Assembly (NCBI RefSeq): GCF_019049255.1
Contig: NZ_JAGMUJ010000150.1
Span: 62,001 to 126,000, forward strand
Length of the DNA: 64,000 nt
Direction: 5' to 3'
Source of the DNA: Streptomyces sp. AC558_RSS880
GTDB taxonomy: Bacteria; Actinomycetota; Actinomycetes; Streptomycetales; Streptomycetaceae
Part shown: positions 49,116 through 56,705 of the stretch, piece by piece
Numbering within the stretch: the stretch's first letter is position 1
Layout of the letters: the number at the start of each line of letters is the position of its first letter
Notes under the pieces: model-generated
Databases searched by the model: none
The model's input: only the letters and a program-made list of their open reading frames with translations
Told to the model about the DNA's origin: nothing
Made by a program: the position numbers and the translations under genes

Positions 49116-49775
49116 CTACGGGCCGCCGACCCGCAGCGTGATGTTCAGCCTTCCGGCCAGTCCCAACTCGGGCGGTGCCGTGCCCGCGTGCACCCGGGGG
49201 ACGCCGTGGTACGCGAGCCGGGAGGGTCCGCCGAAGACGAACAGGTCGCCGCTGCGCAGCTCCACGTCCGTCCAGGGGCGGGTCCGGGTCGCCGTGTTGC
49301 CGAAGCGGAAGACGCAGGTGTCGCCGAGGCTCAGCGACACCACGGGCGCGTCCGCCTTCTCGTCGCTGTCGCGGTGCATGCCCATGCGGGCGTCGCCGTC
49401 GTAGAAGTTGACGAGCGCGATGTCGTACGCGGCACCGCGCGCGGCGTCCGCGCCCAGCGCGTTGGTCACCGCGCGGCGGCCCAGTTCGCCGAGCCACGCG
49501 GGGAACGGTTTCACCGGCGCGCCGTCACCGTCGACGACGGTGCGGGCGTAGCCGTACGGATACCAGTGCCGGCCGAGGCACACCTGCCGGGCGGTCATGG
49601 TGCCGCCGCCGGGCGTGCGGACGGTGCGCAGTCCGGCGGGCGGCCTCGCCCAGTCCCGGCAGGCGTCCAGCAGCCCGCGCTGCGCCCGCGCGTCCAGCCA
49701 GTCCGGCACGTGCACCGCGCCGGGCGCGATCTCTCCGCGTGCCCGGGGGAACAGCTCGGCGTCCATGCCTCCCAT
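49116..49775 (-). CDS. alkB: AlkB-type 2-oxoglutarate/Fe(II) dioxygenase
   Basis: About 216-219 residues with the complete AlkB catalytic set: iron ligands in MGMHRDSDEKAD (H-x-D) and the distal His in RLAYHGVPRVHAG, plus the 2-oxoglutarate-binding arginine in GRLNITLRVGGP at the C-terminus. It also has the substrate-lid text NFYDGDARMG and the conserved DTCVFRFG strand. These enzymes repair 1-methyladenine and 3-methylcytosine in DNA by oxidative demethylation. ATG 49775 and ATG 49766 are both possible; neither has a well-spaced ribosome site. It diverges from the methyltransferase gene 47 bases away. Confidence 0.9.
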   Translation of the reverse strand: MGGMDAELFPRARGEIAPGAVHVPDWLDARAQRGLLDACRDWARPPAGLRTVRTPGGGTMTARQVCLGRHWYPYGYARTVVDGDGAPVKPFPAWLGELGRRAVTNALGADAARGAAYDIALVNFYDGDARMGMHRDSDEKADAPVVSLSLGDTCVFRFGNTATRTRPWTDVELRSGDLFVFGGPSRLAYHGVPRVHAGTAPPELGLAGRLNITLRVGGP

Positions 49776-49822
49776 CCTGCCGGACGCACCCTGAGCTGCG
49801 GCTGGGCTAGCCTGGTCGGACG

Positions 49823-50968
49823 ATGAACGACCGTATGACGACCGCGTGGGGCGAGCCGGCGCTGGCCAGGTTCCCCGAGGACCCGAGGGACAGGCTGCGC
49901 GCCTGGGACGCGTCCGACGAGTACCTCCTCAGACATCTCGCCGAACGGCGGATCCCGCTGTCCGGCACGGTCGTGGCCGTCGGCGACCGCTGGGGCGCGC
50001 TGGTCACGGCGCTCGCCGCGCACCGGCCGACGCAGATCACCGACTCCTGGCTCGGGCAGGAGGCGACCCGCGCGAACCTGGCGCGCAACGGCGTCGAGCC
50101 GGGCGCGGTCCGGCTGCTGACCACGCAGGATCCCCCGCCGGACCGGATCGACGTCCTGCTCGTCCGCGTGCCGAAGAGCCTGGCGCTGCTGGAGGACCAG
50201 CTGCTGCGGCTGGCGCCGGCGGTGCACGAGGGCACCGTCGTCGTCGGCGCCGGCATGGTGAAGGAGATCCACACCTCGACGCTGGACCTCTTCGCGCGGA
50301 TCCTCGGCCCGACCAGGACCTCGCTCGCCGAGAAGAAGGCCCGGCTGATCCTGTGCACCCCGGATCCCACGCTGCGGCGCCCCGGGAACCCCTGGCCGTA
50401 CCGCTACCCGCTGCCCGACGGCATCGGCCCGGTGTCGGGTGCGACGGTCGTCAACCACGCCGGCGTCTTCTGCGCCGACCGCCTCGACATCGGCACCCGG
50501 TTCTTCCTGCGGCACCTGCCCGCCGGCGGGAACGGCGGACGGGTGGTGGACCTGGGCTGCGGCAACGGCGTCGTCGGTACGGCGATGGCGCTGGCCGACC
50601 CGCGCGCCGAGGTGCTGTTCGTGGACGAGTCGTTCCAGGCGGTGGCGTCCGCTCAGGCCACGTACCGGGAGAACGACGTGCCCGGACACGCCGAGTTCCG
50701 GGTCGGCGACGGCCTGTCGGGCGTACCGGCCGGCAGTGTCGACCTCGTCCTGAACAACCCGCCCTTCCACTCCCACCAGGCGACCACCGACGCCACGGCC
50801 TGGCGCATGTTCACCGGCGCCCGGCGCGCCCTGCGCCGGGGCGGCGAACTGTGGGTGATCGGCAACCGTCACCTGGGGTACCACGTGAAGCTGCGACGGC
50901 TGTTCGGCAACAGCGAAGTGGTGGCCTCGGACCCGAAGTTCGTGGTCCTGAAGGCCGTGAAGCGCTGA
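49823..50968 (+). CDS. RlmG/RsmC-like rRNA guanine-N2 methyltransferase
   Basis: The 381-residue protein has the two-domain layout of RsmC/RlmG: a degenerate N-terminal methyltransferase-like domain (about 1-190) and an active C-terminal one. The C-terminal domain has SAM-binding GGRVVDLGCGNGVVGTAMAL (about 236-255), an acidic loop EVLFVDESFQAVASAQ, and catalytic NPPFH in VDLVLNNPPFHSHQ (about 308-321). The whole fits RlmG, which modifies G1835 of 23S rRNA in E. coli, slightly better than RsmC, but target is not certain. It ends two bases before the stop of the convergent aldolase gene. Confidence 0.85.
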   Translation: MNDRMTTAWGEPALARFPEDPRDRLRAWDASDEYLLRHLAERRIPLSGTVVAVGDRWGALVTALAAHRPTQITDSWLGQEATRANLARNGVEPGAVRLLTTQDPPPDRIDVLLVRVPKSLALLEDQLLRLAPAVHEGTVVVGAGMVKEIHTSTLDLFARILGPTRTSLAEKKARLILCTPDPTLRRPGNPWPYRYPLPDGIGPVSGATVVNHAGVFCADRLDIGTRFFLRHLPAGGNGGRVVDLGCGNGVVGTAMALADPRAEVLFVDESFQAVASAQATYRENDVPGHAEFRVGDGLSGVPAGSVDLVLNNPPFHSHQATTDATAWRMFTGARRALRRGGELWVIGNRHLGYHVKLRRLFGNSEVVASDPKFVVLKAVKR

Positions 50969-50969
50969 C

Positions 50970-51836
50970 TCAGGACGGCGCCGGGACCGCGCCCAGCGCC
51001 TCGATGATCCCCGTCACCGCCCGTGTCATCGCCTCCCGGCCCACCGTGAGGTAGCCGCGGGAGTCGACCGCCTCGGGGTGGGCGGTGAGGAATTCCCTGA
51101 TCGCGCCGGTCATGGCGATGTTCAGGGCCGTTCCCACGTTGACCTTGGTGATGCCGCCCGCGACCGCCGCGGCGAGTTCCCGGTCGGGGAGGCCGGAGGA
51201 ACCGTGCAGGACGAGGGGGACGTCCAGGGCGGCGGCCAGCCGTTCGAGGAGGGCGTGGTCGAGGGTGGCGGTGCGGGTGGTCATGGCGTGGGTGGTGCCG
51301 ATGGCGACGGCCAGCGCGTCCACGCCGGAGGCGGCGACGAAGGCGCGGGCCTGGGCGGGGTCGGTACGGGCGCCCGGGGCGTGGGCGTCCGGCGCGGCCT
51401 GCCCGCCCTTGCCGCCGATCTCGCCCAGTTCGGCCTCGATCCAGAGCCCCCGGGCGTGGGCCCAGTCGACGGCGGCCCGGGTGGCGGCGAGGTTGTCGGC
51501 GTAGGGCAGCCGGGCCGCGTCGTACATCACGGAGCCGAATCCGGCGTCCGGGGCCTGGCGCAGCAGGGTGTCGCTCCGGACGTGGTCGAGGTGCAGGGCG
51601 ACGGGGACGGTGGCGCGTTCGGCGGCGGCGACGGCGGCGCGGGCGAGCGGGAGCAGCCGGCCGTGGCGGAACTTCACGGCGTTCTCGCTGACCTGGAGGA
51701 CGACGGGGGCGTTCGCCGATTCGGCGCCGGCGACGACGGCCTCGACGTGTTCGAGGGTGATGACGTTGAACGAGGCGACCGCCGAGCGGCGGGCGGCGGC
51801 GCGGGTGACGAGCTCGCCGGTGGTGGTGAGGGGCAC
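50970..51836 (-). CDS. Class II fructose/tagatose-bisphosphate aldolase-family protein
   Basis: The 288-residue barrel protein of the GatY/KbaY/FbaA type has the catalytic/zinc segments: VPVALHLDHVRSDTLLRQAP with the HLDH pair, GSVMYDAARLPYADNLAATR, IEAELGEIGGKGGQ, VAIGTTHAMTT, and LVLHGSSGLPDRELAAAV. It should split a ketose-1,6-bisphosphate into dihydroxyacetone phosphate and an aldehyde. GTG 51836 follows GAAAGGACG and gives the normal N-terminus. It is downstream of the SIS sugar isomerase gene and under the divergent DeoR regulator. Confidence 0.88.
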   Translation of the reverse strand: MPLTTTGELVTRAAARRSAVASFNVITLEHVEAVVAGAESANAPVVLQVSENAVKFRHGRLLPLARAAVAAAERATVPVALHLDHVRSDTLLRQAPDAGFGSVMYDAARLPYADNLAATRAAVDWAHARGLWIEAELGEIGGKGGQAAPDAHAPGARTDPAQARAFVAASGVDALAVAIGTTHAMTTRTATLDHALLERLAAALDVPLVLHGSSGLPDRELAAAVAGGITKVNVGTALNIAMTGAIREFLTAHPEAVDSRGYLTVGREAMTRAVTGIIEALGAVPAPS

Positions 51837-51877
51837 GGTCCGTCCTTTCCTGCGGAGTTCCGTCCTTTCCCCTGCGG

Positions 51878-52759
51878 TCAGGGCGCGAGGACGACCGAGC
51901 GGGTGAGGTGGCGGGGCCGGTCGGGGTCCAGGCCGCGGGCCGCGGCGACGGCGACCGCGAGCCGCTGGACGCGGACGAGTTCGGCGAGCGGGTCGAGGCT
52001 GCCCCCGATCCACAGTCCGCCGGTGTCACGGACCTGTCGGGCCAGCCCCTCCGGTGCGTCGCCGAGCATCCAGGTCGCGGTGGTGGAGGTGGTGATGCTG
52101 ATGGGTCCGTGCCGGTACTCCATCGCCGGGTAGGCCTCCGTCCAGGCGAGGGCCGCCTCGCGCATCTTCAGTGCGGCCTCGTTGGCCAGGCCGACGGTCC
52201 AGCCGCGGCCGAGGAAGGTGAACTGGGCGCGGTCCACGAGCCCTTCGGGCAGCGGTTCACGGAGGGCCGTACGCCCGTCCTCGACGACCGCTTCGGTGTG
52301 CAGGCCCAGGTGGGCGCGGAGCAGGGTGAGGGCCGTGGTGGCGAACCGGGTCTGGACGACGGAGCGCTCGTCCGCGTGGTCGAGGACGACCGTCTCGTCG
52401 GCGAGCGACATCACGGGGGTGGCCGGGTCGGCGGTGACCGCGGTGGTGCGCGTGCCGCCCTTCAGCCGGCCCAGCAGGTCGAGGACCTCGGTGGTGGTGC
52501 CGGAGCGGGTGAGGGCGACGACGTGGTCGTAGGCCCGGTGCCGCGGGAACTCCGAGGCGGCGAAGGCGTCGGTCTCGCCCAGGCCCGCGTCCTCACGCAG
52601 GGCCGCGACCGCCTGCGCCATGAAGTACGACGTCCCGCAGCCGACCACCGCGACCCGCTCCCCCGCCGCCGGGAGGACCGGGGCGTGGGACGCGGCCTGC
52701 GCGGCGGCACGGCTCCAGCACTCGGGCTGACTGCTCAGTTCGTCCTCGACATGGGTCAT
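51878..52759 (-). CDS. SIS-domain sugar-phosphate isomerase/deaminase (AgaS-like)
   Basis: The 293-residue protein has two SIS folds. The first shows RVAVVGCGTSYFMAQAVAAL, VVALTRSGTTTEVLDLLGRL and TAVTADPATPVMSLADETV. The second shows QFTFLGRGWTVGLANEAALK followed by MREAALAWTEAYPAMEYRHG, with the conserved E-Y-x-H-G. This resembles the C-terminal half of GlmS and AgaS-type amino-sugar isomerases. It is co-transcribed with the aldolase (41 bases apart) and divergent from a DeoR regulator, the usual layout for galactosamine/tagatose catabolism. The sugar is not proven. ATG 52759 has GGGGGTG before it. Confidence 0.87.
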   Translation of the reverse strand: MTHVEDELSSQPECWSRAAAQAASHAPVLPAAGERVAVVGCGTSYFMAQAVAALREDAGLGETDAFAASEFPRHRAYDHVVALTRSGTTTEVLDLLGRLKGGTRTTAVTADPATPVMSLADETVVLDHADERSVVQTRFATTALTLLRAHLGLHTEAVVEDGRTALREPLPEGLVDRAQFTFLGRGWTVGLANEAALKMREAALAWTEAYPAMEYRHGPISITTSTTATWMLGDAPEGLARQVRDTGGLWIGGSLDPLAELVRVQRLAVAVAAARGLDPDRPRHLTRSVVLAP

Positions 52760-52790
52760 GCCGCACCCCCGAAGGCTTGGTGATTGTTCT

Positions 52791-52826
52791 TGCAAGATTG
52801 AGCGAGGTTTCGAGCAAAATCAAGCA
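52791..52826. promoter_or_regulatory. Probable DeoR operator between the SIS and DeoR genes
   Basis: TGCAAGATTGAGC (52791-52803) is an imperfect inverted repeat of GCAAAATCAAGCA (52814-52826), sharing TGC..GATT..GC. It is markedly A/T-rich and lies between two divergent genes, 31 bases from the SIS start, as expected for an AgaR/DeoR-type site. Confidence 0.65.
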
Positions 52827-52887
52827 TTCGGTCGAAGGGTGGGTGCGTTAGGGTCGCCGGGGACCACGGGAGACGGGAGGGCGGAGG

Positions 52888-53667
52888 ATGTCGCGGGACG
52901 CCCGCTGGAAGGCGCTGCTGGAGCTGCTCGTCGAGCGCGGCCGGCTGGACGTCGAGGAGGCGGCCGGTGAGCTGGCGGTGTCGGCCGCGACGATCCGGCG
53001 CGACTTCGACCGGCTCGCCGAGCAGCAGATGCTGGTGCGCACCCGTGGCGGCGCGGTGGTGCACGGGGTGTCGTACGAGCTGCCGCTGCGCTACAAGACC
53101 GCGCGGCACGCCTCCGAGAAGCAGCGCGTCGCGAAGGCGGTGGCGGGGCTCGTCGCGCCGGGCGAGGCGGTCGGGCTGACCGGCGGTACGACCACCACGG
53201 AGGTGGCGCGGGCGCTGGCCGTGCGCGGGGACCTCGCCTCGGGCGCGCCCGCGCTGACCGTGGTGACGAATGCGCTGAACATCGCCAACGAGCTGGTCGT
53301 GCGGCCGCAGTTCAAGATCGTGCTGACCGGCGGGGTGGCGCGGGCCCAGTCGTACGAGCTGGTCGGGCCGCTCGCGGACGGGGTGCTGGGACAGATCACC
53401 CTCGATGTGACGGTGCTCGGTGTCGTCGCGTTCGACGCCGTGCACGGGGCGGCGGCCCACGACGAGGCGGAGGCGGCGGTCAACCGGCTGCTGTGCGAGC
53501 GGGCCGAGCGGGTGATCGTGGCCGCCGAATCCAGCAAACTGGGCCGGCGGGCGTTCGCCCGGATCTGCGCGGCCGATTCGGTGGACACCCTGGTCACGGA
53601 CTCGGGAGCGGACGCCGGGACGGTACGCCGCTTCGAGGAGGCGGGAGTGCGGGTCGTGGTGGCCTGA
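52888..53667 (+). CDS. DeoR-family regulator of the aldolase/SIS operon
   Basis: The 259-residue protein has a DeoR helix-turn-helix (RWKALLELLVERGRLDVEEA, AGELAVSAATIRRDFDRLAE; about 6-46) followed by LVRTRGGAV. The C-terminal ligand domain has GLTGGTTTTEVARALAVRG, TVVTNALNIANELV, IVLTGGVARAQSYELVGP and VIVAAESSKLGRRAF. It should repress the divergent SIS/aldolase operon until the phosphorylated sugar binds. The start ATG follows GGGAGGGCGGAGG. Confidence 0.92.
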   Translation: MSRDARWKALLELLVERGRLDVEEAAGELAVSAATIRRDFDRLAEQQMLVRTRGGAVVHGVSYELPLRYKTARHASEKQRVAKAVAGLVAPGEAVGLTGGTTTTEVARALAVRGDLASGAPALTVVTNALNIANELVVRPQFKIVLTGGVARAQSYELVGPLADGVLGQITLDVTVLGVVAFDAVHGAAAHDEAEAAVNRLLCERAERVIVAAESSKLGRRAFARICAADSVDTLVTDSGADAGTVRRFEEAGVRVVVA

Positions 53668-53732
53668 GCCGGTCCGGCCGGGGCTGCCTAAGCTGGCACA
53701 TGAGCACGGCGTGCCGGCCCAGGGAGGCTGCG

Positions 53733-55568
53733 ATGGACGGGACGACCAGGGAACGGGACGGGACCGGGCCGCGCCGGTACGTACCGATCGCCGACCACGG
53801 GCTGATCGGCGATCTGCGCAGTGTGGCGCTGGTGGGGACCGACGGCACCATCGACTGGTACTGCTGTCCGTCCTTCGACGCGCCGAGCGTGTTCGGGGCG
53901 ATCCTGGACGCCGAGCGGGGCGGCTGCTTCGAACTGGCGGCGGCCGCACCGGCCCGCACCAAGCAGTTCTACTTCCCCGACACCAACGTCCTGATCACCC
54001 GGTTCTTCACCGAGGACGGGGTCGGTGAGGTGCAGGACTTCATGCCGGTCGGCGGCACGCCGGCCGACGAGGCCCGGCACCGGCTGATCCGGCGGGTGCT
54101 GTGCGCACGCGGCTCCGTGCCGTTCCGGACGCGGGTGGCGCCGCGGTTCGATTACGGTTCCCGCCGGCACACCGTGCGGCTGACCGGCGGCGTCGCGGTC
54201 TTCGACTCCGAGGAGCTGTCCCTGGCGCTCACCGCGACCGTCCCGATGGAGACCGACGGGCCGGACGTACGGGCCGAGTTCAAGCTGACCGAGGGGGAGA
54301 CGGCGGTGTTCGCCCTGGACCAGGTCGGCCCGGAGGTGGCTCCGGACCGCTGCGAGTGCGGGGAGGCGGAGCGGCAGTTCGGTGCGACGGTGGCGTACTG
54401 GAGGCGGTGGCTGTCCTCGTCGCGGTACCGGGGCCGCTGGCGGGAGATGGTGCACCGCTCCGCCCTCACCCTGAAGCTGCTCACCTACGCGCCGACCGGG
54501 GCGATCGTGGCGGCGCCGACGACCAGCCTGCCCGAGGAGCTCGGCGGGGAACGCAACTGGGACTACCGGTACGTGTGGGTGCGCGACGCGGCGTTCTGCG
54601 TGTACGCGCTGCTGCGGCTGGGCTTCACCGAGGAGGCCGAGGCGTTCATGGGGTTCGTCTCCCGGCACATCAGTCCGGGCGACTGCAAGGCCTCAGGCCC
54701 GCTGCAGATCATGTACGGCATCGACGGCCGCACCGACCTCCCCGAGCGTGAGCTCGGGCATCTCGAGGGCCACCACGGCTCGGCACCGGTCCGCGTCGGC
54801 AACGCGGCGGCCGACCAGCTGCAACTGGACGTCTACGGGGCGTTGATCGACTCCATCTACCTCTACGACAAGTGGGCCGAGCCCGTCTCCAGCGAGCAGT
54901 GGGACCATGTGACGGCGCTGGTGGACTGGGTGTGCGCGCACTGGGACCAGCCCGACGAGGGCATCTGGGAGACCCGCGGCGGACGGAAGAACTTCCTGTA
55001 CTCGCGTCTGATGTGCTGGGTGGCGATCGAGCGCGCCGTCCGCATGGCCAACCGGCGCGGCCTGCCCGCGGACCTCCCCCGCTGGCAGGCGAGCCGGGAC
55101 ACCATCTACCGGCGGATCATGGACCGCGGCTGGTCGGCGTCGCGCCGGGCCTTCGTGCAGCACGAGGACGGGGAGGTGCTGGACGCGGCGGTCCTGATGA
55201 TGCCGATGGCGAAGTTCATCGCGCCGACCGACCCGAAGTGGCTGTCGACGCTCGACTCGCTCACCGAGGACCTGGTGTCCGACTCGCTGGTCTACCGCTA
55301 CGACCCGCTGGTGAGCCCCGACGGGCTGCACGGTGCCGAGGGTACGTTCTCCATCTGCTCGTTCTGGTACGTCGAGGCGCTGACCCGTGCCGGGCGGCTC
55401 GACGAGGCGTCCCTCGCCTTCGAGAAGATGCTGACGTACGGCAACCATCTCGGCCTGTACGCCGAGGAGATCAGCCACACCGGGGAGCAGCAGGGCAACT
55501 TCCCGCAGGCGTTCACCCACCTCGCCCTGATCAGCGCCGCGTTCAATCTGGACCGTGCCCTGGGCTGA
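53733..55568 (+). CDS. GH15 glycoside hydrolase (glucoamylase/trehalase-like)
   Basis: The 611-residue soluble protein has the N-terminal DUF5911 region (YVPIADHGLIGDLRSVALVG, TDGTIDWYCCPSFDAPSVFG) and a GH15 alpha6/alpha6 barrel. The barrel shows LTYAPTGAIVAAPTTSLPEE, GERNWDYRYVWVRDAAFCVY for the first catalytic-site block, WCAHWDQPDEGIWETRGG-like text with the general acid region, and EEISHTGEQQGNFPQAFTH near the C-terminus with the second acidic residue. Mycobacterial and Streptomyces relatives include intracellular GH15 trehalases. ATG 53733 is chosen over 53700 because AGGGAGG lies five bases upstream. Confidence 0.9.
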   Translation: MDGTTRERDGTGPRRYVPIADHGLIGDLRSVALVGTDGTIDWYCCPSFDAPSVFGAILDAERGGCFELAAAAPARTKQFYFPDTNVLITRFFTEDGVGEVQDFMPVGGTPADEARHRLIRRVLCARGSVPFRTRVAPRFDYGSRRHTVRLTGGVAVFDSEELSLALTATVPMETDGPDVRAEFKLTEGETAVFALDQVGPEVAPDRCECGEAERQFGATVAYWRRWLSSSRYRGRWREMVHRSALTLKLLTYAPTGAIVAAPTTSLPEELGGERNWDYRYVWVRDAAFCVYALLRLGFTEEAEAFMGFVSRHISPGDCKASGPLQIMYGIDGRTDLPERELGHLEGHHGSAPVRVGNAAADQLQLDVYGALIDSIYLYDKWAEPVSSEQWDHVTALVDWVCAHWDQPDEGIWETRGGRKNFLYSRLMCWVAIERAVRMANRRGLPADLPRWQASRDTIYRRIMDRGWSASRRAFVQHEDGEVLDAAVLMMPMAKFIAPTDPKWLSTLDSLTEDLVSDSLVYRYDPLVSPDGLHGAEGTFSICSFWYVEALTRAGRLDEASLAFEKMLTYGNHLGLYAEEISHTGEQQGNFPQAFTHLALISAAFNLDRALG

Positions 55569-55571
55569 GGC

Positions 55572-56525
55572 TCAGTGGCCGTGGCCGTCGGAGTGCTCCG
55601 GCGTGCCGCTCGACGGTGCCTGCTCCCCGGCGTGGACGGTGAAAGCGGCCGTGCGGACGACGCCGTCGTGCTTGAAGTCCAGGAACAGCCGGTAGCTGCC
55701 GGTGCTGGGCGCCGTGGCCGTGAAGGAGACCGCCGGTCCGGACTCGGTCCTGCCGTCGCCCGGTTCGCCGCCCGGGTGGACGTGCAGGTAGGCGAGATCC
55801 CCGGCCCGCAGGGCGACCAGGTGGCCGTAGGCGCCGAGGTAGGGCTGGAGGTCGGTGACCGGCTCGCCGTCGCGGGAGACGGACAAGCGCAGTTCGCTCG
55901 CCCGTCCGGGACGCAGGGTCCCGGTCAGCTCGACCTCGTAGCCGTCGACGCGGGCCGTGCCGGTGGCCGGCGGCAGCTCCTGCGGACGGTAGGGACCGGA
56001 GGCGGCGAGGTCGGCACCGAGGGTGAGGTTCTCCGCGCCCTTCCGCGCCGGGGTGAAGTCGGCGAAGACCCGGTAGCCGCCGGCCCGGGGCAGGTCGACG
56101 GGGGTGGCCCAGGTGCCGTCGGCGGCGCGGGCGGGATGCAGGTGCCGGTAGGTGAGCAGGTCGCGGGAGGCGACGATGAGGTGGAGCTCCTTGTCGTGCT
56201 CGCGGCGGTACTCGGTGACGGCCCGGCCGCGGTCGTCCCGGACGGTGAAGCGCAGTTCGGTGCGGTGCCCGGCGGTGACGCGCGGGGTCTTCAGATCGAG
56301 GGTGTAGCCGCCCTCGGAGATCTGCAGCCCGCCCGCCGGGGGCGTCTCGTGTCCCGTGTGGCCGTCGCCCTTCTCCGCCCCCGGTGCGGAGGGGGTGTGC
56401 CGCTCGTCGTGCGCCGGCGCCCGGTCCGCGACGACCGGGTCGAGTCCCTCGCCGACGCCGTAGGCCGTGCCGAAGGTGGCGGCCAGGGCGGCGGCGAACG
56501 CGGTGATCTTCAGTCCGGTGTTCAT
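55572..56525 (-). CDS. Secreted His-rich protein beside copper ATPase
   Basis: The 317-residue protein starts with a probable signal/anchor helix (TGLKITAFAAALAATFGTAY, residues 3-22). A histidine-rich stretch follows (APAHDERHTPSAPG, then GDGHTGHETPP). Then come beta-rich YtkA-like/immunoglobulin-like segments with RHLHPARAADGTWATPVDLP and GDLAYLHVHPGGEPGDG, and a His-rich end (HSDGHGH). It likely binds copper outside the membrane. It diverges from the CopA gene, and its promoter overlaps a CsoR-type operator, so copper induction is expected. Only 3 bases separate its stop from the GH15 stop. Confidence 0.8.
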   Translation of the reverse strand: MNTGLKITAFAAALAATFGTAYGVGEGLDPVVADRAPAHDERHTPSAPGAEKGDGHTGHETPPAGGLQISEGGYTLDLKTPRVTAGHRTELRFTVRDDRGRAVTEYRREHDKELHLIVASRDLLTYRHLHPARAADGTWATPVDLPRAGGYRVFADFTPARKGAENLTLGADLAASGPYRPQELPPATGTARVDGYEVELTGTLRPGRASELRLSVSRDGEPVTDLQPYLGAYGHLVALRAGDLAYLHVHPGGEPGDGRTESGPAVSFTATAPSTGSYRLFLDFKHDGVVRTAAFTVHAGEQAPSSGTPEHSDGHGH

Positions 56526-56584
56526 GGCCGTGACTCCTCGGAAGTGGGGACCCGCGGCTCACGTTGAGCCGCTCCATGCAGCTC

Positions 56585-56612
56585 ACGATACCCCTGGGGG
56601 GTATCAAGTCAA
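56585..56612 (-). promoter_or_regulatory. Minus-strand promoter with CsoR-type operator
   Basis: Reading the minus strand, TTGACT (56612-56607), a 16-base spacer and TATCGT (56590-56585) form the promoter of the His-rich protein gene. The operator ATACCCCTGGGGGGTAT (56588-56604) covers the spacer, matching the CsoR pattern TACCC..GGGTA. Confidence 0.85.
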
Positions 56613-56625
56613 GTCCTGCCCACGC

Positions 56626-56654
56626 TTGCACCTCATACCCGTGGGGGGTATACA
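56626..56654 (+). promoter_or_regulatory. copA promoter with CsoR-type operator
   Basis: TTGCAC (56626-56631), 17 bases, then TATACA (56649-56654) form the promoter of the copper ATPase gene. ATACCCGTGGGGGGTAT (56635-56651) fills the spacer. It is nearly identical to the site 47 bases away, so one copper-sensing repressor should control both genes. No csoR gene is in the window. Confidence 0.87.
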
Positions 56655-56705
56655 TGGAGATCGTCCGGCGGGTACCCCCGCCCCGTATCCACTCCAGGAG
56701 CGATC

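Noticed and set aside
47513..49141. 542-codon plus-strand frame opposite the ROK regulator
   Set aside because: Val/Gly/Arg-rich antisense text; the ROK zinc motif and helix-turn-helix are on the minus strand.
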